Below, piece after piece: positions 54,897 to 64,000 of a DNA stretch of 64,000 bases. A model generated the notes under the pieces. That model did no database searches. It saw nothing but the letters and a program-made list of their open reading frames with translations, and was not told the origin of the DNA. The translations under genes were made by a program, and so were the position numbers. Source of the stretch: Choricystis sp. odSpoLacu1 (Eukaryota; Chlorophyta; Trebouxiophyceae); assembly GCA_958009055.1 (NCBI GenBank), contig OY253661.1:434001-498000 (forward strand), in the 5' to 3' direction. Numbering within the stretch: the first letter of the stretch is position 1; the number at the start of each line of letters is the position of its first letter.

Positions 54897-57800
54897 TCAA
54901 GCCGCCGCCGGCAACGCGTCCACGTCGCCACCCACACCCACGCCCTCCTCGTTGTCGTCATCCACCGTGGTGTAGCCGTACCCCAGCGACATGCGCCCCC
55001 CCGCCGGCATGCCGCCCTCGGGCGCGGCCGCCAGCGCCTGCAACTCTGCCAGGTGCGTCCGCCTGAACGCAGACACGGCGGCCGCCACCTCCTCGGGGGG
55101 CAGCTTGAGCTCGGCCAGCACGGCGGACGCCAGCTGGAGGGAGGGTTCCAGGGTTTCGGGGACGACGGCCGTCGCGCCCGCCCTCTCCAGGTTGAGCCCG
55201 TGGTCAACATCATGCGCCCGCACGTAGGTGCGGACGGACGGGTAGTGCTTGTTGAGGGCCCACACGGAGCGATAGTTGGCGCCCGGGGTGTCGAGCGTGA
55301 TGACGGCGCAGGCAGCGCGCTCCGCGCCCAGCGCGTGCAGGACGGCGGGGGACCCAGCATCCCCAAAGTACACGGGCAAGTCCAGCTCCTTGCCCGCCCG
55401 CACCCGGTCCACGCGCACATCCACCGCGACAAAGGGGATGAGGCGCTCGGCCAGCAGTTGGGCGATGATCTGGCCGACGCGGCCAAACCCCGCGATGATG
55501 ACGTGCCCTCTGAGCGCCGCCGCCTCCCCCCCCGCGGCGGGGGGCTGCAGCGCCTTCATGTCCGACCGGTCGAACGCTTTGCCGAAGCGGGCGCCGAGCT
55601 CGGCGAGGAGGGGGGTGAGCGCCATGGTCAGCGCGACGACGAGGAAGAGTTCCGCCACGACGGCGGGGTCGAGGATCTGTGCGGCCACCGCCTCACCGAA
55701 CGCCACAAACGCAAACTCGCCGCCCGACGCAAGCAGCAGGCCCGACCGCACCGCCGTCACCATGGACAGGCCGAAGAGGGGGCCGATGGCGGCGACAATG
55801 GCGGTCTTGCCGATGAGCAACGCCGCGATGCCCCCGATCACAGACTTGTACCTGGCGAAAAACAGCGCGGGCGAAATCTCCATGCCCACCGTCATGAAGA
55901 ACAGGCCCATCAGCAGGCCCTTGTAGGGCGCGATGTCGGACTCGACCTGCAGGGCGAACTCGGTCTCGGCGAGGAGGAGGCCCGCGAGGAACGCGCCGAG
56001 CGCGAGCGACAGGCCCGCGACCTGGGTCAAGACACTCGTCCCCAACACCGTCAGCAGGGTGGTGGCAGCGAACACGTCCGCGTTGCCCGCGTCCGCGATG
56101 CGGCGGTAGATGGGGCGCACGATGGCGCGCCCGCCCGCCATGATGACGGCGATGCAGGTGACCGCCTTGACCGCGGCCACCCCCAGCGCCCGGCTGATGG
56201 CGGCCGCCCCTGCCGACCCGCCGTCGGGGGTGGGGGCCAGCAGCGGGATCAGCATGAGCAGGACGACGACGGCCAGGTCTTGCAGGAGGAGGACGGCGAA
56301 GGTGGCGCGCCCGTGGCGCGACCCCGACTCGCCGCGGTCTTGGAGCACCTGCATCGCGACAGCGGTGGAGGACAGGGCCAGGCCGCCGCCCAGCACGACG
56401 GCGGCGGGGCCGCCAAAGCCGCCCAGGGCCATGAGGATGCCGGCGCAGGCGGCCAGGGTTGCGACGACCTGGGTGGTGCCCAGACCGAACACGTACTTCT
56501 GCATGGACGCGAGACGCTCCAGCGAGAGCTCCAGCCCGATGTTGAACAGCAGGAACACGACCCCCAGCTCCGCCAGGTGGCGGATGGAGGCGACGCCCTG
56601 GATGATGCCGAGCGCGTGCGGGCCGATGGCCGCGCCCCCCACGAGGAAGCCCAGCACGGGGGAGCCGCCCGGCAGGCGCGACACCAGCGGCACCGCCACC
56701 ACCGACGTGGCCAGCAGCCAAATGGTCTCCAGCAGGCCCTCCGTGCCGTGGGGAACGGGGGGCAGGAGGGCGAGGGCGGTGGAGGCGGCGGCGCGGGCGG
56801 CGGCCGAGGCGGGCGCGGCGGCGGCCGCCAACCACGCCCTCGCGCCCTCGCCCTCGCCCACGCCCGCCGAGCGCATCGTCAACAGGGCGGCCGTGATGGC
56901 GGCCAGGGCGGCGGCGGCAGCCAGGACGCGGCGAGCGCGCAGGCGGGCCAGGGTGGAGGCGAGGCCGGCGGGCGGGGCGTCAAGCGGCGGCCCGTCGGGC
57001 GGAGCGGCCGCGGCCGCGGCCTTGGGCACAGCCGGCGCGGCAGCCGCGGCAGCCGCGTCCCCGACCACCGGGGCCGCGGTCGCGGGCGACGCAGCTGCAG
57101 CAGCAGGCGCCGCCGCAGCGGCAGCCGGGGACGCGACGTCCTCCTTTTTGGCGGCCGCCGCGTCGGCCGCCGCTTTCTTGGCCGACTTTTCTTTCGCGCG
57201 CGCGTCAGCCGCCACGTCGCCATCCGCAAAGGCAACGCCAAGTTCCACCAAATCAGCCATGGCTTTGGCCAGGGCGGACCGCGTTTCTTTGGCCACGGCG
57301 GCGGCCTCCATCTCGTCGCGCACCGCCGCCTCTGCCGCCGCCATTGCCGCGGCCGCCACATCGTCAGCAGCAGCCGCGGCCGCATCCTTGGCCGCCGCCC
57401 GCTCGGCAGTAGCCACGGCAGCCTCCCTCGCGTTCACAATGGCGCCCTCCAGCTCGACAAGGCGGCCGCGCGCGGTGGCGAGGGTGGACCGAATGGCGTC
57501 AGCTGGGTCGGGACCCTCCGGCGGGGGGAGGGGGCCGGCTGCCAGGTTCGCCAGGTCCTCGATGCAGGCGTCGATGCCGGCGACACAGGCGTCGCGAGCC
57601 GCCAGGGCGGCCGCCAAAGCCGCGTCCGCGATGTCTGCGGTTTTGCGCACCGCGGCCGCCGCGTCGGCCGCGTCGACGGCGAGCTGTGCCACCGTCTGCG
57701 CCTCCGCCTCCAGTGCGTCCCGAATCCCGGCAGCATCGTCCGCCCGCGCAGACGCGCGGCGCAGGGCGTCGGCCAGGGGGTTGAGTTCGTCCGGGATGGC

Positions 57801-58483
57801 GGCCGCGGTGGACGGGTCGGCGGCAGCGGCGAGGATCGACTGTGGAGGGAGGGTTGAACAAAGGGTTGAACAAAACGCACCCTCTCTCCAACCAAGAACA
57901 AAACCTCAAACACACTCCAAACACTCACGTCCACATCGATCGACGCCAGCGTCACCGGGGGCGGGGGCGGCACGGTGTCGTCGGCGGAGGGCGCGCCGTC
58001 GGTCGGCGCGGCAGCGAGCGGCCTGCGAATAAAAAAAAGGGATGGGGTGAATGAGCCGGCGCCGTTTTGCTTCGGCGCGCCCCCCCATCCAAGCTCCACG
58101 CGCCCGCATTGCCCGCCCCTTGCATGCAGCTGGTTCTTCCCCTGCCTCTCTGGGTGGCGGCGTGGCACCGCGCGCCGAGTCCAAGGGGGGACAGCGCACA
58201 AAAGAGACAGCCGCCCCGTTTTTGTTTCGACTGGCCAGGGAGCGCGAGTTTGTGTCCCCTCTCTGCCGCCCGCCCCCACGCAGGCGTAAGTGCATGCGGC
58301 TGCACGCTGCCCCTTTTTCATGTCTGTAACGCCGGCGAGGCGCCCCTTGGCCCCCACACAAAAAGCAAACACTCACCGCATGCGCCGCGCCGGCCGCGCG
58401 GCCGCGCGCCGCACAGCGGCCGCGCCCGCGCGGGGCGGGGTCGGCGTACGGCTGGCCAGACGGGAGCTGGCTGTGAACGCCAT
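54897..58483 (-). CDS. KEA: K+/H+ antiporter KEA1/KEA2-like, plastid envelope
   Basis: Exons 58483-58377, 58022-57929 and 57839-54897, phases 2 and 0; 1047 residues. Residues 1-~36 (MAFTASSRLASRT...) are a transit peptide. About 330 residues of Ala/Asp/Glu/Lys-rich coiled coil follow, as in land-plant KEA1/2. The CPA2 exchanger domain (12 or so helices) includes PVLGFLVGGAAIGPHALGII, GLELSLERL, LSSTAVAMQVL, LLLQDLAVVVLL and MGLFFMTVGMEI. A KTN/TrkA-N domain (GHVIIAGFGRVGQIIAQLL, VYFGDAGSPAVL) regulates it. Function: K+/H+ exchange across the inner envelope, affecting plastid pH and osmotic balance. Start 204 bp from the divergent ferredoxin gene. Confidence 0.93.
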
Positions 58484-58687
58484 GATGCGGGGGGGGCTTG
58501 GGGGGCTGGCGTGCGGGGGGGGGGGGGGGGCTCTTTGTCTCCACCGCGCGCGAACGTCGGTCGGGAGTGGAGGAGAGACTGCAAAAAAAAAAAAGAACGC
58601 GCCACTAGTCGGCTCTCTTTTCGCACTGGCTGCGTGCCTCTCGTGTGCCCTGCGCGCGTGTGTTCCCCACCCTCTCTCCTCTCACAC
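58484..58687. promoter_or_regulatory. Divergent promoter KEA / ferredoxin
   Basis: 204 bp between two divergent plastid-protein genes. It contains a 14-G run (58517-58530), an A12 run (58580-58591) and pyrimidine-rich sequence near the ferredoxin start. Position-based. Confidence 0.45.
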
Positions 58688-59473
58688 ATGTCTCTGCTCA
58701 CGCACGCCCGCGCCCCGCTGACGGCGCGCCCGAGCGCGCCCGCCGCGCGCCGCGCGCCGACGCCGCTGCGCGCTCACACGTGAGTGTTGGTTGGGGGGCT
58801 TGGTGGACGCGGTGGTGCAAAAGTTGCGCAATGCGCGTTGTTGTGAGGGTGGAAGAGAGAGAGAGCGGCGGCGAGAGAAAGGGGACGGCACACACGCACC
58901 ACCCTCACGCTCAAACAAAACTCCTTGCTTTCCCTTCGCAGCGTCACCATCCAGCTGCAGGACGGGTCGTCCAAGCAGCTGGCCGTGGAGGATGGGATAT
59001 CGATTCTGGAGGTGAGAGGGAAGAGGAGAGGAGAGTGGGAAAAAAAACACGCGGATGCGTCGTCGCAGACCGACAACGGCGCGACCCCGAACGAAAAACA
59101 AAGTCATCCTCATCCTTTCCCTTTCCCCTCCCCACACAGGCCGGCCTCGACGCCGGTCTCGACTTGCCCCACGACTGCAAGATGGGCGTCTGCATGCGCT
59201 GCTCCTCGAGGCTGGTTAGTTGTGAAAAAGAGGAGAGCGGCTAGGTGTTGAAACCAAAACGGAAACAAAAACAAAACACTCACTTTCGATCCGCTCCCAC
59301 CTCCTCCCATCCAGGTCTCGGGCGACGTCGACCAGTCGGCCGGCATGCTCGACGATGAAGCCAAGGACAAAGGGTACGCGTTGATGTGTGTGGCGTACCC
59401 TGAGGGAGAGTGCACGGTGGCGGTGATCGACGAGGACGAGTTGTTGGAGGAGGTGCTGTGCAGCAGCAAGTGA
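58688..59473 (+). CDS. Plastid 2Fe-2S ferredoxin-like protein (FdC type)
   Basis: Exons 58688-58779, 58942-59011, 59140-59214 and 59315-59473, phases 2,0,0; 131 residues. Residues 1-~31 are an Arg/Ala/Pro transit peptide. Cluster ligands: PHDCKMGVCMRCSSRL (C-x4-C-x2-C), and the fourth Cys in YALMCVAYPEGE. SGDVDQSAGML and DKGYALMC are typical of plant-type ferredoxins and especially the FdC group, which have longer C-termini (here DEDELLEEVLCSSK) than photosynthetic Fd1. It may therefore serve an electron acceptor other than FNR. A TGTAA is ~25 bases past the stop. Confidence 0.88.
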
Positions 59474-59625
59474 GAGAGAATTGGGGTGTGTGATCCGTGT
59501 AAAGACAGTGGGTGAAAAAGAGGCCTGGTGTCTTTTGGGGGGGAGTTTGCAAAGGGAGAGAGAAGAGGAAAACAACCGCGAAACAACAAAGAGTCAAAAC
59601 AAACCACACCCAACCCCCCTCCCTC

Positions 59626-61148
59626 TCACTCCCACGCCGACCGGGGCCACGCTTTGGCGTCCTCCCACGCCCCAGGCGTCAGCAGGGCCGCTGAGTCAGC
59701 ATCCAGCACCCACCGCACGCTCCCTCCTTCCGTCGTCGCCCGCACCATTTGGGCGGGGCACGCCCCCGGCAACGCCTGCACCTCCAGCGCGCGTTGGACA
59801 GCGGGAGCTTTGGCAGCACCCGTGGCCAGGATGAGGATGGAGGAGGCGGCATTGAGGGCGGGCAGGGTGAGGGTGACGCGAGACGCAGGGGGTTTGGGGG
59901 ACGCAAGCACAGGTACCACCCACGGCCCATCGGCGGGAGCCGCCAGGGTGGCCGCATTGGGGAAAATGGAGGCGACATGCGCGTCGGGGCCGATGCCGAG
60001 GACGATGGCATCGAATGAAGGCAGCTTGGCCCCACGTTCGCCCTCCACCCGCGGCAGCACACTCTCCGGCAGGCGCAGCAGCTGCCCCCCATACTCGGTC
60101 GCCGCGTCAGCCGGCCTCCCCACCAGGGCGTCGTCCAGGGTGAGGAAGGCCGGGGCAGGGCGCAGGGCGGTCAGGAAGGCGGACCGCGCGGCGCGGGCGT
60201 TTGAGTCAGCAGCATCCCCCGGCACGCACCGTTCATCCACCAACGCAACCGTCCACTTGCTGAAATCGGCGCCCGGGTGGGTGGCTCCCGCCAGGCTGGC
60301 GAGGGCGGGCAGGATGGAGCCGCCGGCGAGGGCGAGGGAGAAGAAACCACGCGTTTTGATCGCGGCAGCTGCGGTCGACAGAAGAGCGTCCATCACGGCC
60401 GCGCCCGCGGCCGCGGGGGAGCCGTGCACGGTGACGGAGAGGGGGGCGGGCGGGGTGCCCGGGGCGGCAGCGTACTGGAAGGGGTGGGGGGTGACGTCGA
60501 CGCCGGGGCCTGTGGGTTGAAAGAGGGACGGGGGAGAGGAGTGAGCGTCGGGGCGTCTCTCCGCCTCGAGCTGGCGCGTTTTTTTGCCCCATGTGCACAC
60601 CAGGCGCACGCTCTGCCCAAATGGGTGCCTCGTGGCCGCGAAAGTAGCGCGGTGGCGGGAGGAGGCGGGGGCACAACCAGGCGCGAGCGTGCGTGCTGGC
60701 GCGCCGGCCCCGACGCATGACGGAAGCCCGCACGCCTTCCCCCCCCCCCCCCCCCCGTCCTCCCCCCACACTCACCCTTGGACACGCTCAACGGCGCCAC
60801 CACGTGCGACGACAGCAGGTGCGCCCCCATGACGGCGGGCACACCGTTGGGCCAGCGCGAGCGTGGAATGCGGTGCAGCAACGGAGAGTTGCCACGCGGC
60901 CGCCCGACAGGCGCGGCGCCCACCTCCTCCCCATCCTCCGCGGGCAGGGGCAGCGTCGCGTCCCGTGGCACAGACACCGCGGTGGCGCGCAGCACGGACG
61001 CGGTGAGGGGAGGGGACGGCGGCGTGGTGGCTGTGGTGGTGTCGGGGGCGGCCGACCGCGGCACACGGCGGCGGGTGGAGGCGCCGCCGCCGCCCGCGCG
61101 GCGCGGGGTGGCGACCGCCGTGATGACGGAGGAGGCGAGGGCCAACAT
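59626..61148 (-). CDS. PGL: 6-phosphogluconolactonase with long N-terminal extension
   Basis: Exons 61148-60776 and 60509-59626, phase 1; 418 residues. Hydrolyses 6-phosphogluconolactone in the oxidative pentose phosphate pathway. The domain starts ~residue 145: FFSLALAGGSILPAL, FSKWTVALVDERCVPGDAADSNARAARSAFL, FDAIVLGIGPDAHVASIFPN, SRVTLTLPALNAASSILIL and GSVRWVLDADSAALL. The upstream part has an N-terminal transit peptide (LALASSVITAVATPRRAGG) and a Pro/Arg-rich stretch containing RIPRSRWPNGVPAVMGAHLL, which I do not recognise. Plastid location is inferred. The intron carries a C18 tract (plus strand) near its donor. Confidence 0.9.
60739..60756. repeat. C18 tract (G18 on the transcript) in PGL intron
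   Basis: Eighteen cytosines on the plus strand, i.e. a G18 run 20-37 nt inside the donor end of the PGL intron (60510-60775). Confidence 0.9.
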
Positions 61149-61308
61149 GGGCGGAGGGGAGAGGGGGAGGGGGCGGAAACAAACGACGCTGGGCGAAACA
61201 ATAAACAGGCCGGTCTGCGTTTTGCCACGAACACACTCTCTCTTCTGCCCTTTTCTCTGCGTCCAATTGACGGCGCAGAGAGAGGGGGGCGACGCGCGCA
61301 CACCAACC
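61149..61308. promoter_or_regulatory. Divergent promoter PGL / aminopeptidase
   Basis: 160 bp between divergent start codons of two organelle-targeted enzymes. Contains AAACAATAAACAGG and a pyrimidine tract. Position-based. Confidence 0.45.
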
Positions 61309-62973
61309 ATGTTGTCCGCCGCCTCACGGCACCCCTCCCGCCTCGCGGCCGCCGCAGCCCGGTTGCTGGCCACACACGCGGCGGGCCAGCCCACCCACAC
61401 AACCCACCCGCACGCCCTGGCCCGCGGCGAGCTGGCCCCCGGCGTCGCGGCAGTCGACATCGCCGCCCGGCGTGCGGCCCTGGTGGAGGCAGCGGGGCTG
61501 CCCCCGGGCGGCGTGGCGTTGCTCCCCGCCGCGCCCCGCACTTTTGTGGCGGGCGTCATCCCCCACCCCTACCGCCCGGACGCCGACTTTGCCCACTTCA
61601 CAGGCGTCACGCAGCCCGGGTGCATCGCCGCCATCGTGGCCGGGGCTGGGGGCGGCAGTGATGGTGGTTCGAACGCGGGAGGGCGATTAATTATGTTTGT
61701 GCCGGACGGCAACGCGAGAGCCGCGGCGTGGGATGGGGCCCCCCTGACGCCTGGAGCCGCGGTGACCGAGTTTGGGGCGGAGAACGCGTACCCCATGAGT
61801 GAGGTGAGATGTGGGAAGGGTGGTTGAAGAGGGTTGAATTTTTCACCGTCTTTCGCTTTGTTTCAACCCCTTTGTTTCAACCCCCACCACAGCTCGACAC
61901 CCGCCTCGCCCCCCTCCTCTCCGCCGCCCCCGTCATCCTGGTGGACGCCGACCGCCCCTCCGACCCCGCCCTGGCCCGGTGTGCGCCCCTGGCCGCCGCC
62001 GTCGCGGGGCGCCGCGTCGCCCCGCTGCGGCGCGCGGCGCACTCTGTGCGCTGGGCCAAAGCCCCCGCCGAGCTCGCTCTGATGCGCGCCTCCGCCCGGC
62101 TGGCGGCGGACGGCATGCGCGCCGCCATGGCGGTCAGTGGAGGGGGCGGACCGGCGGTGACACTGGGGGGAGGCGGGGGAGGGGGGGGGGGGGGGGCGGG
62201 TGATCGCGCCGCCGCGGACGGAGGCAGGGCTTGCCGCGGCGTTCGAGTTCACCGTCAAGTGTGGCGGCGCCGACCGGCTGGCCTACCCCCCCGTCGTGGC
62301 GGTGGGGAGGGACGCGCTGACGATCCACTACTCCAGGAACGACAAACTGTTGAGTGGGGGGGGTGGGGGGGTGAAGCATGCACACGCCCACTCGAACTCA
62401 GGGTCGCTCGTGCTGATGGACGCCGGCTGTGAAGCCTGGGGCTACGCCTCCGACGTGACACGCACGTGGCCGGCGGCTGGAGGTGCCTTTGCGCCCGGCG
62501 CGCCATCCGACGTGTACGACGCGGTGGTGGGGGTGCACCGGACTGTGGTGGCGGCAGCGCGCCCGGGCGTCACGTTGAGTGATCTGCACGCCCTCGCTGT
62601 GTCCTCCCTCACCGACGCTGTCACCCAGTTGACAGGCGTCCGCCCCTCCGCCTCCACCATGCGCGTCCTGTACCCGCACTCCATCGGCCACTGGCTGGGG
62701 CGGGACACGCACGACTGTGGTGGGGTGCCGCCCTCGACGCCGCTCGCTCCCGGCGTGACGATGGCATTGGAACCCGGCCTCTACTTTCCTGTCGACTTCC
62801 CCGACCGCCCCTCCCTGGCGGGCATTGGGGTCAGGGTGGAGGACGTGGTGACGGTCACGGAGGGTGGGTGTGACGTTTTAAGCTCAGGCGCGCCGGTGGA
62901 GCGGGGAGACGTCGAGCACACGGTGAACGGTGGGCGCGCTGCCGAGCGGGCGGCCGCGGCTGCCGCTGTCTGA
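61309..62973 (+). CDS. Aminopeptidase P / ICP55-like metallopeptidase (M24B); one frame shift
   Basis: Exons 61309-61803 and 61893-62973, phase 0. An Arg/Ala/His-rich mitochondrial presequence (MLSAASRHPSRLAAAAARLL) precedes the AMP_N domain (FVAGVIPHPYRPDADFAHFTGV, ENAYPMSEL). The M24 catalytic domain has LMDAGCEAWGYASDVTRTW (two Asp ligands), PHSIGHWLGRDTHD (His), MALEPGLYF and VRVEDVVTV (two Glu). It resembles XPNPEP3/ICP55, which trims N-terminal residues after mitochondrial presequence cleavage. The frame changes at a 16-G run (62181-62196) between ARLAADGMRAAM and IAPPRTEAGLAAAFEF. A G-rich 50-nt stretch (62349-62401) inside the metal-binding region is extra compared with the family. 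Confidence 0.85.
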
Positions 62974-63287
62974 ACGGAGCTGTGCTTAGAATTGGGCCTG
63001 TAGAAAGTGACAACGCATAGTGGCGCTTGTTTTGGGTTTTTGGGGAGCACGGAAGATTGATCTTTTTTGCACTCCAACGCGCTCTCTCTCTCTTCTCCCC
63101 TCACACACTCGCTCATTCTCTCTCGACACTCGAGAAGTAGTTTGTTTTCCTCAAAAAAACGCCATTCTCTCTCTCTCTCAACCCAGCAGAAACTCACGCT
63201 CCCACGGGGGAAATTCCTTTTTTCGTCGGGTTGGATCAAACCCGACGCCCGTTTTTTTTTTCTTTTTTTCAACTCCCCTCTCTCCAC
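62974..63287. other. Convergent 3' region aminopeptidase / BADC
   Basis: 314 bp between convergent stops, rich in CTCTCT and T runs (63157-63180 and 63251-63269). No gene seen. Confidence 0.5.
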
Positions 63288-63875
63288 TCACGCGTGCTTC
63301 GAGTCGCCAATGATGTGCCCCCCAAAGAACGGCGCAAACTCCACCACCGGCTGCCTGAACTCGACGGGGTCGCCGTCCTCGACGAGGAAGTCAAGGAGTT
63401 CGCCCGCTTGCGGCGCTTCGACGGGCGCAAACGTCCCCAGCTGCTCGACAAAGGCCAGCACCTGCCCCTTTTTGATCTCGGCCCCCGCATCCACCACGTT
63501 GCCCTTGCCCACGCGCTTGCCTTTGACATACTTGCCGCGGCGCAGGATGCCGACCTTGGGGGAGCCGACGAGGAGGGTGGTGGCCGCCTCGTCCTCGGAC
63601 TCATCATCCAGCGACGCCGTCGCATCCAGGGACGCGGTGGGCAGGGGGGACGCACCATCCATGGAGGCGGTGGACGCGAACGCGGTGCCGGGGGCGGGGG
63701 TGGGGATGGTGGGGGCGCCAGGGGCGGTCTGGATGCCGCCCGACGCGCGCGCCGCGTCGGGGGCGTCCGGCAGGCCGTCGGTGGAGCGCACCACCCGCAG
63801 CTCGAACGACCCCAGGCGCACCTCCAGTTCAGCGACATCGGTCTCGTCGCACATGACGGACAGGAGTTGCTGGAC
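63288..63875 (-). CDS. BADC-like regulator of plastid acetyl-CoA carboxylase (5' end outside window)
   Basis: Only the last exon is in the window; the acceptor CCACAG is at 63876-63881, and earlier exons lie beyond 64000. The 195 residues begin VQQLLSVMCDETDVAELEVRLGSFELRVVR, then a Ser/Thr/Pro linker, then a biotinyl-like beta-barrel: VGILRRGKYVKGKRVGKGNVV, IKKGQVLAFVEQLGTFAPVEAPQAGELLDFL, VEFRQPVVEFAPFF. The biotin-accepting MKM of real BCCPs is absent; EQLG stands there, exactly as in plant BADC proteins, which replace BCCP in the heteromeric carboxylase and lower its activity. So this is BADC rather than AccB. Confidence 0.8.
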   Translation of the reverse strand, partial: VQQLLSVMCDETDVAELEVRLGSFELRVVRSTDGLPDAPDAARASGGIQTAPGAPTIPTPAPGTAFASTASMDGASPLPTASLDATASLDDESEDEAATTLLVGSPKVGILRRGKYVKGKRVGKGNVVDAGAEIKKGQVLAFVEQLGTFAPVEAPQAGELLDFLVEDGDPVEFRQPVVEFAPFFGGHIIGDSKHA

Positions 63876-64000
63876 CTGTGGTTGGGTGTGGGGGGTGGGT
63901 GGGGTGGGGGGGTGGGTGAGAGGGTGGAGTCGAGGAGGCACCGCCCGCCCCTCGCTGCTCGAGCCTTTGTGCGTGTGTGCCTCGCGCCCCCGATCCCTGA

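Noticed and set aside
54819..57857. 1012-codon plus-strand open frame opposite KEA
   Set aside because: Antisense shadow of the KEA exon; composition dominated by Arg/Gly/His/Gln.
63288..63875. Genuine biotin carboxyl carrier protein
   Set aside because: No MKM or any Lys at the biotinylation position.
63288..63941. Start codon for the BADC gene at 63941
   Set aside because: The residues before VQQLLSV (PPTPPTPHTQPQ) are the pyrimidine tract and acceptor of an intron, so the gene is 5'-incomplete in the window.

Overview
The window is nuclear DNA from a small, gene-dense, GC-rich eukaryote (about two-thirds G+C by eye, not computed). The gene content points to a green (Viridiplantae) alga, probably a picoalga. 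It carries a granule-bound starch synthase with a transit peptide, a KEA-type envelope K+/H+ antiporter with a KTN domain, a BADC-like regulator of plastid acetyl-CoA carboxylase, an OEP61-like Hsp70 receptor, an MscS-like plastid channel, a plastid 2Fe-2S ferredoxin, a BSU1-type Kelch phosphatase and a plant-type GATA factor. All three standard stop codons are used. I could not assign a species.

There are 36 protein-coding genes in 64 kb, about one per 1.8 kb, and no RNA gene, transposon, CRISPR array or viral remnant that I can support. Most genes have one to four short GT-AG introns; the Kelch phosphatase has nine. GCN5, OEP61, HVA22 and the expansin-like gene have none. Exon joins were checked by reading phase and by protein family.

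Layout: 0.3-9 kb, starch synthase, rhodanese, GCN5, RBM42, Rab11 and BCD1. 9-16.8 kb, PP6 SAPS subunit, GATA factor, an empty 1.1 kb interval and MRS2-type Mg2+ transporter. 17-29.3 kb, Kelch phosphatase, NF-YC, a small SVIP-like protein, PrimPol, an unknown protein, NUP50 and UBC13. 29.3-36.2 kb, PDCD5, a RanBP2-type zinc-finger protein, an RHF-like RING protein, a CDK-like kinase and a Tudor-like protein. 36.5-49.7 kb, adenylate kinase, ataxin-2, HVA22, MscS, OEP61, TM9 and arginyl-tRNA synthetase. 49.9-64 kb, dynamin, RPB9, expansin-like protein, KEA, ferredoxin, 6-phosphogluconolactonase, ICP55-like aminopeptidase and a BADC gene cut by the window end.

The genes are mainly housekeeping and do not form a pathway cluster. 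Many are head-to-head pairs with 89-292 bp between start codons. The most notable points are an exon consisting only of the PDCD5 start codon; substitutions at normally invariant positions (GMN to GEN in MRS2, KTGGL to STGGL in the starch synthase, a zinc ligand in RPB9, DFG to DWG in a kinase); introns whose two ends are compositionally complementary; a dynamin reading frame with no stop before RPB9; and conserved genes interrupted by one- or two-base frame shifts, mostly at G/C homopolymers or CG repeats, which look more like sequence errors than pseudogenes.
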